Positions 26,203 through 35,337 of a stretch of DNA of 64,000 nt are shown piece by piece. The stretch comes from Azospirillum canadense (GTDB lineage: Bacteria > Pseudomonadota > Alphaproteobacteria > Azospirillales > Azospirillaceae): positions 1,478,501 through 1,542,500 of the forward strand of contig NZ_JAOQNG010000010.1 in the NCBI RefSeq assembly GCF_025961225.1. The letters are read 5' to 3'. Position 1 is the first letter of the stretch, and every line of letters starts with the position of its first letter. The notes below the pieces were generated by a model. It was not told the DNA's origin. It ran no database searches and was given only the letters and a program-made list of their open reading frames with translations. The position numbers were made by a program, and so were the translations under genes.

Positions 26203-28461
26203 ATGACCGACATCCGCGAACGGCTGCTCGCCGCCTTCGAGCTGGAGCACAAGGATCACCTCGCGACGATCCGTGAGACGCTGCACGCGGCGGAACTGGA
26301 CCCGGCCTACGTCCCGGACCTCGCCGAAATCCACCGCCGCGCCCACAGCCTGAAGGGCGCCGCCCGCGCCGTCGACCTGCCGGAGGTGGAGCGGCTGTCC
26401 CACTGGCTTGAGGCCGTGTTCCTCGCCGTGCAGCGCGGCAGCGTGCCGCTCGACGCGGCGGCGCGCGCCGTGGTGCGCCACGCGCTTGACGCCATCGAGG
26501 ACGTGGTCGCCTGGGCGACCCGCGGCGGCAACCCGGTGGAGACGGCCGGCGTGCTGGCCGACCTCGCCCGGCTCGGCGGCGAGGCCGGCGGGCCGGAGCC
26601 GGTGCAGCGCCGCCCGCAGCCGGACGCCGCCGCCCCGATGCCCCGCCCCACCACCACCACCGCCGCGCCGGAGGGCGCCGCCCCGGGCACCGTTTCCGTC
26701 CTGCGCGGTGCCGCGCCGTCGCTGGTGCGCATCCGCAGCGCCGGGCTGGAGCGGTTGTTCAACACCGCCGCCGGTCTGCTGCCGGAGATCGAGAACCAGT
26801 CCGCCCTGGTCGAGCAGCTGCACGAGCTGCGCGGCGAATGGCGCGCGCTGGAGCGCAGCTGGAACGCCATCCGCCCGCAGGTCGGCCGCTCGCTGGAGAG
26901 CCGCGGCGCGCGCGGGCGGGCCGACGATGGGGCCGCGCGCCTCCTGTCCTTCGAACGGCGCTTCCGCGCGCTGGGTGCGGCACTCGACGCGGCGCACCGG
27001 TCGCACGACCGGCACCTCTGGTCGCTGCGCCGCTGGAGCGGTGGGCTCCAGGAGGAGGTAAAGCAGCTCCGCATGCTGCCGGCGGAATCGCAGTTCAGCG
27101 GCCTCGGCCGCATGATCCGGGAAATGAGCCGCGCCCAGGGCAAGGAGGTCGAGGTCGACATCCGCGGGCTGGAGACCCAGGCCGACCGCGTCGTCCTGCA
27201 ACGGCTGAAGGACCCCGTCCTGCACATCGCCCGCAACGCCGTGACGCACGGCGTGGAAACCCCGCGGGAGCGCGTGGCCGCCGGCAAGGCAGCCGCGGCC
27301 ACCGTGGTGTTCGAGGCGTCGGTGACCGGCAGCCGGCTGGTCCTGCGGGTGGAGGACGACGGGCGCGGGCTGAACGCCGCCGCCATCGCCCGGCGCGCCG
27401 TGGATCGCGGGCTGCTGACCGAGGAGGAGGCCGCAACGGCCGACCCCGACCAGCTGCTCGGCCTGATCTTCGAGCCGGGCTTCTCCACCGCCGACCGCAC
27501 GACGGAGCTGGCCGGCCGCGGCATGGGGCTGGCGATCGTCCGGCAGGAGGTGACGCGGCTCCAGGGCACCGTGACGCTGGCCGATCGGGCGGGCGGCGGC
27601 TCGGTCGCGACGATCGAGGTGCCGCTAAGCCTGCTCAGCCAGCGCCTCGTCTTCGTCGCGGTGGAGGACGACATCCTGGCCCTGCCGGGCGGCGACGTGG
27701 TGCGGCTGATGCGCCTACCCGCCGACCAGCTGCTGACCGACCTGACCACCCCGACCATCCGGCTGGAGGAGGAGGACGTGCCCGTGGCCTCGCTCGCTGG
27801 GCTGCTCGGCTACGACGCCCCGCCCATGCCGGCGGCGGGGACCGGGGCGGTCCTGGCGCTCGCCGTCGTGCGCGCCGGCGGGCGGCGGCTGGCGCTGCTG
27901 GTGGACGAGCTGCTGACCACCCGCGACGCGGTCGTCACCGCGGCGGAGGAGGTGGGCATCGACGCCGTGCGCTTCCTCGGCACCGTGCTGCTCGACGACG
28001 GCTCTCCCGCGCTGGTGCTGAACCCCGCCGGGCTGGCCCCGCAGGCCGGCGCCACCCTGCCTCCGCTGGCCCGCGCCGAGGACGCCCCCCGGCGGCGCCA
28101 CCACATCCTGGTCGTGGACGATTCCATCACGACACGGACGCTGGAAAAGAGCATTCTGGAAGCCCATGGTTACCGGGTCACCCTCTGCGTGGATGGCCGC
28201 GAGGCGGTGGAGACCCTTTCCGAGCTGGAGGACGTGGACCTGATCATCAGCGACGTGGAAATGCCGAGGATGGACGGTTTCGCTCTGCTGCGGGCGGTGA
28301 AGGGCAACCCGCTCACGTCCGACCTGCCGGTGATCCTCGTCACCTCGCGCGCCAGCGACGAGGACCGCGAGCGCGGGCTCGACCTCGGCGCGGACGCCTA
28401 CATCGTGAAGACGCGCTTCGACCAGAACGAGCTTCTGGCCGGCATCCGGCGCCTGCTATGA
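26203..28461 (+). CDS. cheA: Hybrid CheA histidine kinase with receiver (WspE-like)
   Basis: A 752-residue cytoplasmic kinase. An Hpt domain carries phospho-His at about residue 48 (IHRRAHSLKGAARAV). A Pro/Ala linker, a helical dimerisation region (~200-300) and a HATPase domain with HIARNAVTHGVETPRERV and AGRGMGLAIV follow. A CheW-like P5 domain (~470-615) precedes a C-terminal receiver starting VVDDSITTRTLEKS, phospho-acceptor Asp at about 684 (ISDVEMPRMDG). The fused receiver is typical of WspE/ACF kinases and may act as a phosphate sink. The ATG at 26203 is chosen because upstream in-frame codons lie in a repeat. Confidence 0.93.
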   Translation: MTDIRERLLAAFELEHKDHLATIRETLHAAELDPAYVPDLAEIHRRAHSLKGAARAVDLPEVERLSHWLEAVFLAVQRGSVPLDAAARAVVRHALDAIEDVVAWATRGGNPVETAGVLADLARLGGEAGGPEPVQRRPQPDAAAPMPRPTTTTAAPEGAAPGTVSVLRGAAPSLVRIRSAGLERLFNTAAGLLPEIENQSALVEQLHELRGEWRALERSWNAIRPQVGRSLESRGARGRADDGAARLLSFERRFRALGAALDAAHRSHDRHLWSLRRWSGGLQEEVKQLRMLPAESQFSGLGRMIREMSRAQGKEVEVDIRGLETQADRVVLQRLKDPVLHIARNAVTHGVETPRERVAAGKAAAATVVFEASVTGSRLVLRVEDDGRGLNAAAIARRAVDRGLLTEEEAATADPDQLLGLIFEPGFSTADRTTELAGRGMGLAIVRQEVTRLQGTVTLADRAGGGSVATIEVPLSLLSQRLVFVAVEDDILALPGGDVVRLMRLPADQLLTDLTTPTIRLEEEDVPVASLAGLLGYDAPPMPAAGTGAVLALAVVRAGGRRLALLVDELLTTRDAVVTAAEEVGIDAVRFLGTVLLDDGSPALVLNPAGLAPQAGATLPPLARAEDAPRRRHHILVVDDSITTRTLEKSILEAHGYRVTLCVDGREAVETLSELEDVDLIISDVEMPRMDGFALLRAVKGNPLTSDLPVILVTSRASDEDRERGLDLGADAYIVKTRFDQNELLAGIRRLL

Positions 28462-28474
28462 CCGGGTTCGCACC

Positions 28475-29554
28475 ATGAATGGTGGCCGTAAGATCCGGGT
28501 GCTGGTGGTCGAGGACTCGCCCGTGGTCCAGCAGCTGCTCGCCCATGTCATCGGCGCCGATCCGCGGCTGGAGGTGGCGGGCATCGCCTCGTCGGGCGAG
28601 CAGGCGCTGCGCATGGTCGAAAGCGTGAAGCCCGACGTGGTGTCGCTGGACATCCGCCTGCCGGGCATCGACGGCTTCGCCGTGACCACCCGGCTGATGC
28701 GGGAACACCCGGTGCCGATCGTCGTCGTGGCGTCGGACGTGCACGACCTGGACATTCCCATGCGCGCGCTCCAGGCCGGGGCGCTGGCCGTGGTGGAAAA
28801 GCCGGGCAGCATGGCGCGGGCGGACTACCAGACCGTGGCGCGCCACCTCTGCACCCAGCTGACGATCATGAGCCAGGTCAAGGTCATCCGCCAGCGCGGC
28901 CGCCCGCGCGAGGACGGCGTGCCGGCCGCGGCACCACCCCCCAGGCCCGCCGCCCCGCCGCCGGAGGCGGCCAACCGGGGGTACCGGGCGCTGGGCCTCG
29001 TCGCCTCCACCGGCGGGCCGGCGGCGCTGGTCAAGGTGTTGAAGGGCCTGCCGACCACCTTCCCGCTGCCGGTCTTCGTGGTGCAGCACATCGGCGCGCC
29101 CTTCGTGGCGGGCTTCGCTTCCTGGCTGGGGTCGGTCTGCCCGCTGCCGGTCGTGCTGGCCCAGCACAACACGCCCTGCCGGCCGGGCCACGTCTATGTG
29201 GCGCCCGGCGATACCCACCTGGCCGCCGATCCCGGCGCCATGCGGCTGGTCGACGGCGACATGGTGTGCGGCCAGCGCCCGTCGGGCGACGTGCTGTTCA
29301 CCTCCATGGCCTCGGCCTTCGGCGCCGCGGGCATCGGCGTGCTGCTGACCGGCATGGGCGAGGACGGCGCCCGCGGCCTTGTGGACATGCACCGGGCCGG
29401 CGCCTACACCATCGCCGAACACGCCTCGACGGCGGTGATCCACAGCATGCCGGGCACGGCGGTGCGGCTGGGCGGCGTTTCGGAGGAACTGCCGGTGGAC
29501 AAGGTGGCGGCGCGGCTGCTGGAACTGGTTTCGACGGTTAAGGAGGCATCATGA
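28475..29554 (+). CDS. cheB: CheB protein-glutamate methylesterase (WspF-like)
   Basis: A 359-residue protein with an N-terminal receiver (acceptor Asp at about 59, SLDIRLPGIDG) and a C-terminal methylesterase domain. The catalytic triad is visible: Ser in LVASTGGP, His in VVQHIGAPF, Asp in LLTGMGEDGA. It removes methyl groups (or deamidates glutamines) on the operon's receptor, opposing CheR. It begins 13 bases after cheA and its stop overlaps the next gene (ATGA). Confidence 0.95.
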   Translation: MNGGRKIRVLVVEDSPVVQQLLAHVIGADPRLEVAGIASSGEQALRMVESVKPDVVSLDIRLPGIDGFAVTTRLMREHPVPIVVVASDVHDLDIPMRALQAGALAVVEKPGSMARADYQTVARHLCTQLTIMSQVKVIRQRGRPREDGVPAAAPPPRPAAPPPEAANRGYRALGLVASTGGPAALVKVLKGLPTTFPLPVFVVQHIGAPFVAGFASWLGSVCPLPVVLAQHNTPCRPGHVYVAPGDTHLAADPGAMRLVDGDMVCGQRPSGDVLFTSMASAFGAAGIGVLLTGMGEDGARGLVDMHRAGAYTIAEHASTAVIHSMPGTAVRLGGVSEELPVDKVAARLLELVSTVKEAS

Positions 29555-30351
29555 CCGGCTCCCGCGCCCTGATCGTGGTCGCCTCGCAGACGCAGGGGCT
29601 GCTGCTGAAGCTGCTGCTGGAGGAGCAGGGCATCGAGGCCGCCTGCGTGGACGCGCTGGAACCCGCGGTGGTGGAGCTGTACCGCCAGCCCGCTGACCTG
29701 CTGATGGTGGAAGGCGATGGCTCCGCCCCGCAGGTCCTGGCGGAGCTGCGGCGCTTCGCCCCCGCCCCGGCCATCCTGCTGGGCTCGGCGGAGCGCGCGG
29801 CGGCGATCCCGCTGCCCAACGACGCCCAGTGGGCCGACCCGGCGGATTCCCGCGCCGTCGTGCGCGACGCCATCGCCGTGCTGGAGCGGCGCAACGCCCC
29901 GCCGACCGTGTCCGACATCCTGAAGCGGGCGCGCATCCTGATCGTGGACGACAGCGCCACCTACCGCGAGTTCCTGCGCGCGGAACTGGAGGAGGACGGC
30001 TGCCACGTCGTCGCCGCCCGCAACGCCGACGAGGCGGTGACCGCGCTGGAGGACGGCGGGCTCGACTGCGTGATCCTCGACCTCGTCATGCCCGGCACCA
30101 GCGGCACCCAGCTGTGCGAGCGGTTCGACCGCTTCCGCCGCCGCCGCGGACTGTTCTTCCAGATCGTCATCCTGACCAGCCAGGAGGGCGAGGACCGCCT
30201 GACGGCCAGCCTGACGGCGGGCGCGGACGATTTCATTGGCAAGTCGCAACCCATGGAGGTTCTGAAAATCCGCCTGATGGCCCTGCTGCGGCGCAAATAC
30301 ATGGTGGAGGATCACCTCCAGCGGATGTTGCACCCCGTTCCTTCTGCATAG
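29551..30351 (+). CDS. Double-receiver response regulator (degenerate REC plus REC)
   Basis: A 266-residue protein with no output domain. Residues 4-115 fold like a receiver but lack the N-terminal acidic pair (LIVVASQTQ) and have Glu where the phospho-Asp should be (LLMVEGDG, about residue 54). Residues 126-260 form a full receiver: ILIVDDSATYREFL, acceptor Asp at about 177 (VILDLVMPGTSG), Thr in ILTSQEG and Lys in DDFIGKSQP. It occupies the place where Wsp operons encode the diguanylate cyclase WspR, so the system's output is different, perhaps a phosphorelay to the following kinase. Confidence 0.88.
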   Translation: MTGSRALIVVASQTQGLLLKLLLEEQGIEAACVDALEPAVVELYRQPADLLMVEGDGSAPQVLAELRRFAPAPAILLGSAERAAAIPLPNDAQWADPADSRAVVRDAIAVLERRNAPPTVSDILKRARILIVDDSATYREFLRAELEEDGCHVVAARNADEAVTALEDGGLDCVILDLVMPGTSGTQLCERFDRFRRRRGLFFQIVILTSQEGEDRLTASLTAGADDFIGKSQPMEVLKIRLMALLRRKYMVEDHLQRMLHPVPSA

Positions 30352-30439
30352 GAACGTCTAGAGCTTTCGGGCGATTTCATCGTGTACGCACCAAAGGCTA
30401 AGGTGCGCGGCATGGCACCAAAGCGATTAGGGGAATTTC

Positions 30440-32035
30440 GTGACGCTTCGCCATAAGGACAGCAGGGCCAACGACAGGCCGCAGGACGGGACCGAGTGCG
30501 TCGCCAACGCGCGCCGGATCTGCCGCGCCTGCGCGGTGCCGGCCTTCGTGCTGTCCGGCGCGCCGGACACCCCCCTGCTCTTCCCCAACGACGAGCTGGC
30601 CGCCCTGCTGGGCAAGAGCCCCGGCGACGCCCTGCCGGCGGCCGCCTGGCTCGGCGCCGGCTGGCCCGCGGTCGCCGCCGCCGTGAAGCCGCTTTTCGCC
30701 GCCGCCGCAATCCCGCAGGAGGGCGTCCCGCAAGAGGGCGTTCCCTTCGCGCTCACGCCGCACACCAGCGGGGCGGAGCCGGTTCTGTTCCGCGCCGTCC
30801 CGCTGACCGAGGGCGGGCGGACCGTCGGCGCGCTCGCCGTCGCCGCGCAGCCGATGCCGGACCACCGCGCCACCTCCCGCATGGAAAAGGCCATGCGCGC
30901 GGAGATCGAGCGGACGAGCGCCGCGCGCTCCCGTTTCCTCGCCTCGGCCAGCCACGACCTGCGCCAGCCCTTCCAGGCCATGCGCCTGTTCCTCGACGCG
31001 CTCTGCTCGCAGATCACCGACGAGAAGGCGCGCCACACCGCGGACATGCTGGGCAACGCCATGACGGCGGGGGAGCGGCTGCTGAACGCGCTGCTCGACA
31101 TCTCCACGCTCGATGCCGGGACGGTGCAGCCCGACCTGCAGACCGTGGCGCTCGACGAGTTGCTCGGCCAGCTGGTGGAGGAATTCCGGCCGCAGGGCCA
31201 GGAGAAGGGGCTGCGCCTGCGCGCCCGCCTGTGCCCCGGCAGCGCAGCGACGGACCCCGTGCTGTTCGGGCGCATCATGCGCAACCTGCTGTCCAACGCC
31301 ATCCGCTACACCCAGCGCGGCGGCCTGCTGCTGGCCATGCGGCGGCGCGGCGACCAGTGGCGGATCGAGGTGTGGGACACCGGCTTCGGCGTCCCGGACG
31401 AGCAGCTGACCGCCATCTTCGACGAGTTCCACCAGCTCCAGAACCCGAACCGCGACCCGACGCGCGGCCTCGGCCTCGGCCTCGCCATCGTGCGGCGCCT
31501 GTCGGACCTGCTGGGCACCTCGGTGGACGTGCGCTCCCGCGTCGGGCGCGGTACAGTCTTCTCCGTCACCATCGACGCCGTAGCCCCGCTCGCCGTCGAG
31601 GCGGTTCCGGACACCGCCGCAGCCGCCACGGCCGCGCCGCCCGCGTCCGGCGGGGCGGCGCTCGCCGGCATGACCGTGCTGGCCGTGGACGACGAGGCGA
31701 TGGTGCTGACCGGCCTCCAGATGATCCTGGAAAGCTGGGGCTGCACGGTCGCCGCCGCCGGCGACATGCGCGAGGTCTTCGCCGTGCTGGACGCCCTGCC
31801 AGAGCCGCCGGCGGTGATCCTGACCGACCTGCGCCTGCCCGGCACGGTGTCCGGCTTCGACGTGATCGACCGCGTCCGCCGCCTCTACAACCGCGACATC
31901 CCCGCCGTCGTCCTGAGCGGCGAAACGGCCCAGAGCGCCCTCCTGGAAGGCCAGCGCCGCGGCTGCTCCTTCCTGCACAAGCCGCTGCACCCCGGCGAAC
32001 TGCGGCAAGTTCTGGAGCAGATCCGGCGGGGGTGA
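30440..32035 (+). CDS. Cytoplasmic hybrid sensor histidine kinase
   Basis: A 531-residue protein without membrane segments. Residues 20-140 form a PAS-like sensor with cysteines (ARRICRACAVPAF). HisKA has the phospho-His in ASASHDLRQPFQAM (~175). HATPase shows NLLSNAIRYTQRGG, DTGFGVPD and GLGLGLAIVRRL, and a C-terminal receiver has Asp in ILTDLRLPG. The HDLRQP H-box is the form seen in many proteobacterial hybrid kinases acting with LuxR-type or receiver-only partners. It begins 88 bases after the double-receiver gene on the same strand, suggesting the kinase belongs to the same pathway. The signal is unknown. Confidence 0.88.
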   Translation: MTLRHKDSRANDRPQDGTECVANARRICRACAVPAFVLSGAPDTPLLFPNDELAALLGKSPGDALPAAAWLGAGWPAVAAAVKPLFAAAAIPQEGVPQEGVPFALTPHTSGAEPVLFRAVPLTEGGRTVGALAVAAQPMPDHRATSRMEKAMRAEIERTSAARSRFLASASHDLRQPFQAMRLFLDALCSQITDEKARHTADMLGNAMTAGERLLNALLDISTLDAGTVQPDLQTVALDELLGQLVEEFRPQGQEKGLRLRARLCPGSAATDPVLFGRIMRNLLSNAIRYTQRGGLLLAMRRRGDQWRIEVWDTGFGVPDEQLTAIFDEFHQLQNPNRDPTRGLGLGLAIVRRLSDLLGTSVDVRSRVGRGTVFSVTIDAVAPLAVEAVPDTAAAATAAPPASGGAALAGMTVLAVDDEAMVLTGLQMILESWGCTVAAAGDMREVFAVLDALPEPPAVILTDLRLPGTVSGFDVIDRVRRLYNRDIPAVVLSGETAQSALLEGQRRGCSFLHKPLHPGELRQVLEQIRRG

Positions 32036-32042
32036 CACTCCC

Positions 32043-33584
32043 TCACCCCGGAAGCGTCACCACAAACCGCGTCCCCGGCCGTGTCCGCTCGATGTCCAGC
32101 GTCCCATCGAGCTGCCGCACGAGCCCGTCGACCAGCGTCATGCCTGTGCCGGACGACCGCATGACGTTCAATCCCTCCGGCAGGCCCACGCCGTTGTCGG
32201 CGACGGTCAGCCGGTAACCGTCCTCCCCATGGCGGTCGAAGCGCACCGCGACCTGCCCCAATCCGCCATCCTGGCCCGCATCCGGAAAGGCGTGCTTCAG
32301 CGCGTTGAGGATCAGCTCGGTGGTGATCAGCCCGAGCGACGACGCGCGGCCGGTCGGCATCTGCAGGCTGACCGGCACCTCGGCCGTCACCCGGCACCGG
32401 TCGCCGTCCGCGAAGGCCGCTGCGAGCTGGTCGACCAGACCACGCAGATAGTCGGCAACGTCCAGCGCCGCGAGGTCCCGCCGCGTCGCCTCGAACAGGC
32501 GGCGGTGGACGACGGCCATGGCCTTCACGCGGGTGAAGGCCTGCTCCACGACACGGAGAGCCTGGGGATCGGCGATCGAGCGCATCTGGATGGACAGCAC
32601 GCTGTGCAGCAGCTGGAAGCCGTTCATGAAGCGGTGGCTCATCTCGTGCGCCACCAGTTCGTTCTGGCGGGCCTCCGCCAGCGCCGCCGTCAGCTCCTGC
32701 TCCGCACGCTTTGCGGCGTCGATGTCCGTGGCCACGGCGACCGCGCCGATGATCTCCCCGGCCTCGTTCCGCAGGGGCGCCGCCGACACGCGGGCCCACA
32801 GCTCGCTGCCGTCGTCCTGCCGGTACCGGAAATCGACCCCCGGCACCACCGTTTCCCCACGCAGGGCGCGCGCGCCGGGAAAATCCATCCGCGCGACGGG
32901 CGTCCCGTCCGGCGCGAAACCGCGCCAGCGCTCGCCGTCGCGCTCGTCCATCGACGGCATGACGTCCCCGGCGAAGCGGCGCATGGCCGCGTTGATCCGC
33001 GTGACGCGCCCCTGCCGGTCGTACACGGCGACCCCGACCGGAAGATGGTCGAGCATCGAGGACAGCAGCGCCTCGCTCGCCTCCCGCTCGGCGACGCTCC
33101 GGTTCCGCTCGATCAGGAAGGCCGAGGTCCGCGCGATCAGGTCCATCGCCTCCAGGTCGTCCGCCCCGGGGTCCCTCACCATCCCGTGGTAGACGGCCAG
33201 AACCCCCGCCACCCGGCCAGCGGGCGAGCGGATCGGCGTCGACCAGCAACAGCGGATGCCATGGGCCCGCGCGAAGGGCACATACGGCGCCCAGAGCGGA
33301 TCCCGCTCCACGTCGCGCACGATGACGCGCTGGCCGGTGTGGGCCGCCGTCCCACAGGACGGCACGTCGGGGCCGATGCCGAAGGGGTCGACGATGGCGC
33401 GGTAGGCGTCCGGCAGCCCTTCCACGGCGACAAGCCGCAGGCAGAGCCCGATTTCGTCGACGATGAAAATGGCCGCCTTGGCGGCCCATTGCTCGGCGGC
33501 GGCCTGGACCAGCAGGGACAGCTTGTCCTCGATCGGCGCGTCCCCGACCGCGAGGTCGAGGGCTCTTTTCCAGTCCAAACGCAC
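32043..33584 (-). CDS. GAF-PAS sensor histidine kinase of the HisKA_2 family
   Basis: About 513 residues and soluble. A GAF domain spans 20-165 (RAIVDPFGIGPDVPSCGTAA, RDPLWAPYVPFARAHGIRCC), a PAS domain spans about 180-300 (LDHLPVGVAVYDRQGRVTRI) and a HisKA_2 region has the phospho-His in VAHEMSHRFMNGFQLLHSVL. The C-terminal ATPase carries ELILNALKHAFPDAG and DNGVGLPEG. This family often feeds general-stress phosphorelays in alphaproteobacteria. The GTG at 33584 is chosen; a longer GTG start at 33731 would lie inside the katA terminator hairpin and add a non-conserved N-terminus. It converges on the hybrid kinase with seven bases between stops. Confidence 0.87.
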   Translation of the reverse strand: MRLDWKRALDLAVGDAPIEDKLSLLVQAAAEQWAAKAAIFIVDEIGLCLRLVAVEGLPDAYRAIVDPFGIGPDVPSCGTAAHTGQRVIVRDVERDPLWAPYVPFARAHGIRCCWSTPIRSPAGRVAGVLAVYHGMVRDPGADDLEAMDLIARTSAFLIERNRSVAEREASEALLSSMLDHLPVGVAVYDRQGRVTRINAAMRRFAGDVMPSMDERDGERWRGFAPDGTPVARMDFPGARALRGETVVPGVDFRYRQDDGSELWARVSAAPLRNEAGEIIGAVAVATDIDAAKRAEQELTAALAEARQNELVAHEMSHRFMNGFQLLHSVLSIQMRSIADPQALRVVEQAFTRVKAMAVVHRRLFEATRRDLAALDVADYLRGLVDQLAAAFADGDRCRVTAEVPVSLQMPTGRASSLGLITTELILNALKHAFPDAGQDGGLGQVAVRFDRHGEDGYRLTVADNGVGLPEGLNVMRSSGTGMTLVDGLVRQLDGTLDIERTRPGTRFVVTLPG

Positions 33585-33704
33585 CCCCACTCCGCCGATC
33601 TGTCCCGCCGGCCGACTCAATTGCAACGAAATGGTCGAATGGGCAATCTTACGCGGCCCCGCATCCGCTTGCCATGGCTTTGCGCTAGGTCTTTCGTCCG
33701 GATC

Positions 33705-33740
33705 GGAAAATGCCGCCGGACGCGGGGGCACGTCCGGCGG
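33705..33740 (-). terminator. Hairpin terminator after katA
   Basis: A perfect 10-bp stem (ccgccggacg / cgtccggcgg) with an eight-base loop is followed on the minus strand by cATTTTCC. It lies 24 bases past the katA stop. Confidence 0.65.
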
Positions 33741-33763
33741 ACCGAAGGGGCGGGAGGAGAGGC

Positions 33764-35212
33764 TTACTCCGCGGCCACCGCGACACGGTCGAGCCGCTTG
33801 GCAATGCCGGCGCCATAGGCCGGGTCGGCAGCGAAGAAGTGCGTCAGCTGCCGCTGCTGGATGGCGTCCGGGGCCTGCCGCAGGGAGCCCGCGATGTTGT
33901 CCATCAGCCGCTCCTGCGCTTCAGCACCCATCAGGCGGAAGAGCGCGCCGGCCTGCGCGTAGTCGTCGTTGCCCTCCCGGTGGTCGTAGCGGGCGGAGTC
34001 GCCGGAAATGCGCAGCGGCGGTTCCGCGGCGGCGGCGCTCTGCGCGGGGCCATTGAAACTGTTCGGCTCGTAGTTCGGGCGGCCGCCGCCGTTGCCGTCG
34101 AAGCGCATCGCCCCGGCGCGCTGGTAGTTGCGGACGTCGGCCGCGTGCGGGCGGTTCACCGGCAGCGCCTGGTGGTTGGCGCCCAGGCGGTAGCGCTGCG
34201 CGTCGGCGTAGGCGAACAGGCGGCCCTGCAGCATCTTGTCCGGGCTGAAGGAGATGCCGGAGACCACGTTGGCCGGGGTGAAGGCCGACTGCTCGACCTC
34301 GGCGAAGTAGTTCTCCGGGTTGCGGTTCAGGATCAGCTCGCCGACCTCGATCAGCGGGTAGTCGCCGTGCGGCCACACCTTGGTCAGGTCGAAGGGGTTG
34401 ATGCGGTAGGCGTCGGCCTCCAGCTCCGGCATGATCTGCACCGACACGGTCCAGGCCGGATGGTCGCCGTCCTCGATGGCGGCGAACAGGTCGCGGGTGG
34501 CGTGGTCGGGGTCGATGCCGGCCATGCGGGTGGCCTGCTCCGCCGTCAAGTTCTGGATGCCCTGGCGGGTCTTGAAGTGGTACTTGACCCAGAAGCGCTC
34601 GCCGGCCGCGTTGATCCACGAGAAGGTGTGGCTGGAGAAGCCGTCCATGTGGCGGTAGCCACGCGGCGTGCCGCGGTCGCTGAACAGGATCGTCACCTGG
34701 TGCAGCGTCTCGGGCGACAGCGAGAAGAAGTCCCAGACCGCCGTCGGGTCCTTCAGGTTGGTCGCCGGGTTGCGCTTCTGCGTGTGGATGAAGTCGGGGA
34801 ACTTCAGCGGGTCGCGGATGAAGAAGACCGGCGTGTTGTTGCCGACGATGTCGTAGTTGCCGCCCTCGGTGTAGAGCTTCAGCGCGAAGCCGCGCGGGTC
34901 GCGGTCGGCGTCGGCGGAGCCCTTCTCGCCGCCCACGGTGGAGAAGCGCAGGAACACCTCCGTCTCTTTCCCGACCGTGTTCAGGAAGGCTGCCTTGGTG
35001 TAGGGCGTGACGTCGCAGGTCACGCGGAAAAGGCCGTAGGCGCCCGCACCCTTGGCGTGGACCACGCGCTCCGGAATGCGCTCACGATTGAAATGGGCGA
35101 GCTTTTCCAGCAGGTGGAAATCCTGGATCAGCACCGGGCCGCGCGGGCCGGCGGTCAGCGAATTCTGGTTGTCCGCGACGGGAATGCCGGAGGCGGTGGT
35201 CAGGGTGCTCAT
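33764..35212 (-). CDS. katA: Catalase (monofunctional, small-subunit)
   Basis: A 482-residue heme catalase that dismutates hydrogen peroxide to water and oxygen. The catalytic His is at about residue 52 in RIPERVVHAKGAGAYG. The Asn-bearing region is VGNNTPVFFIRD, and the heme-ligand Tyr lies in RLFAYADAQRYRLGANH. The length fits clade-3 small-subunit catalases. The ATG at 35212 (MSTLTTASG) has gaggag seven bases upstream. It is divergent from an OxyR gene, and a good OxyR half-site pattern lies in the shared region, so peroxide induction is likely. Confidence 0.95.
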   Translation of the reverse strand: MSTLTTASGIPVADNQNSLTAGPRGPVLIQDFHLLEKLAHFNRERIPERVVHAKGAGAYGLFRVTCDVTPYTKAAFLNTVGKETEVFLRFSTVGGEKGSADADRDPRGFALKLYTEGGNYDIVGNNTPVFFIRDPLKFPDFIHTQKRNPATNLKDPTAVWDFFSLSPETLHQVTILFSDRGTPRGYRHMDGFSSHTFSWINAAGERFWVKYHFKTRQGIQNLTAEQATRMAGIDPDHATRDLFAAIEDGDHPAWTVSVQIMPELEADAYRINPFDLTKVWPHGDYPLIEVGELILNRNPENYFAEVEQSAFTPANVVSGISFSPDKMLQGRLFAYADAQRYRLGANHQALPVNRPHAADVRNYQRAGAMRFDGNGGGRPNYEPNSFNGPAQSAAAAEPPLRISGDSARYDHREGNDDYAQAGALFRLMGAEAQERLMDNIAGSLRQAPDAIQQRQLTHFFAADPAYGAGIAKRLDRVAVAAE

Positions 35213-35300
35213 CTCTCTACTCCTCGGATCGTTTCTTGTCTGGGTTTCCAATGCGGACCGCTTACCCCCTGTTTATCCGGCGCTGCGTCCGATATATCCA

Positions 35301-35337
35301 AGACATCAATCCAATCCGATGGATAGAACGATCCTAT
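35301..35337. promoter_or_regulatory. Candidate OxyR binding site
   Basis: The pattern AGAC-N7-CAAT-N7-ATAG-N7-CTAT is read from 35301 to 35337. It matches the OxyR consensus of four tetranucleotides spaced by seven bases; the last two are perfect. It overlaps the oxyR start codon, which fits autorepression, and lies upstream of katA. Confidence 0.6.

Noticed and set aside
33585..33731. N-terminal extension of the HisKA_2 kinase to a GTG at 33731
   Set aside because: The extension would begin within the perfect hairpin after katA, has no ribosome site and reads as low-complexity sequence before the GAF domain.
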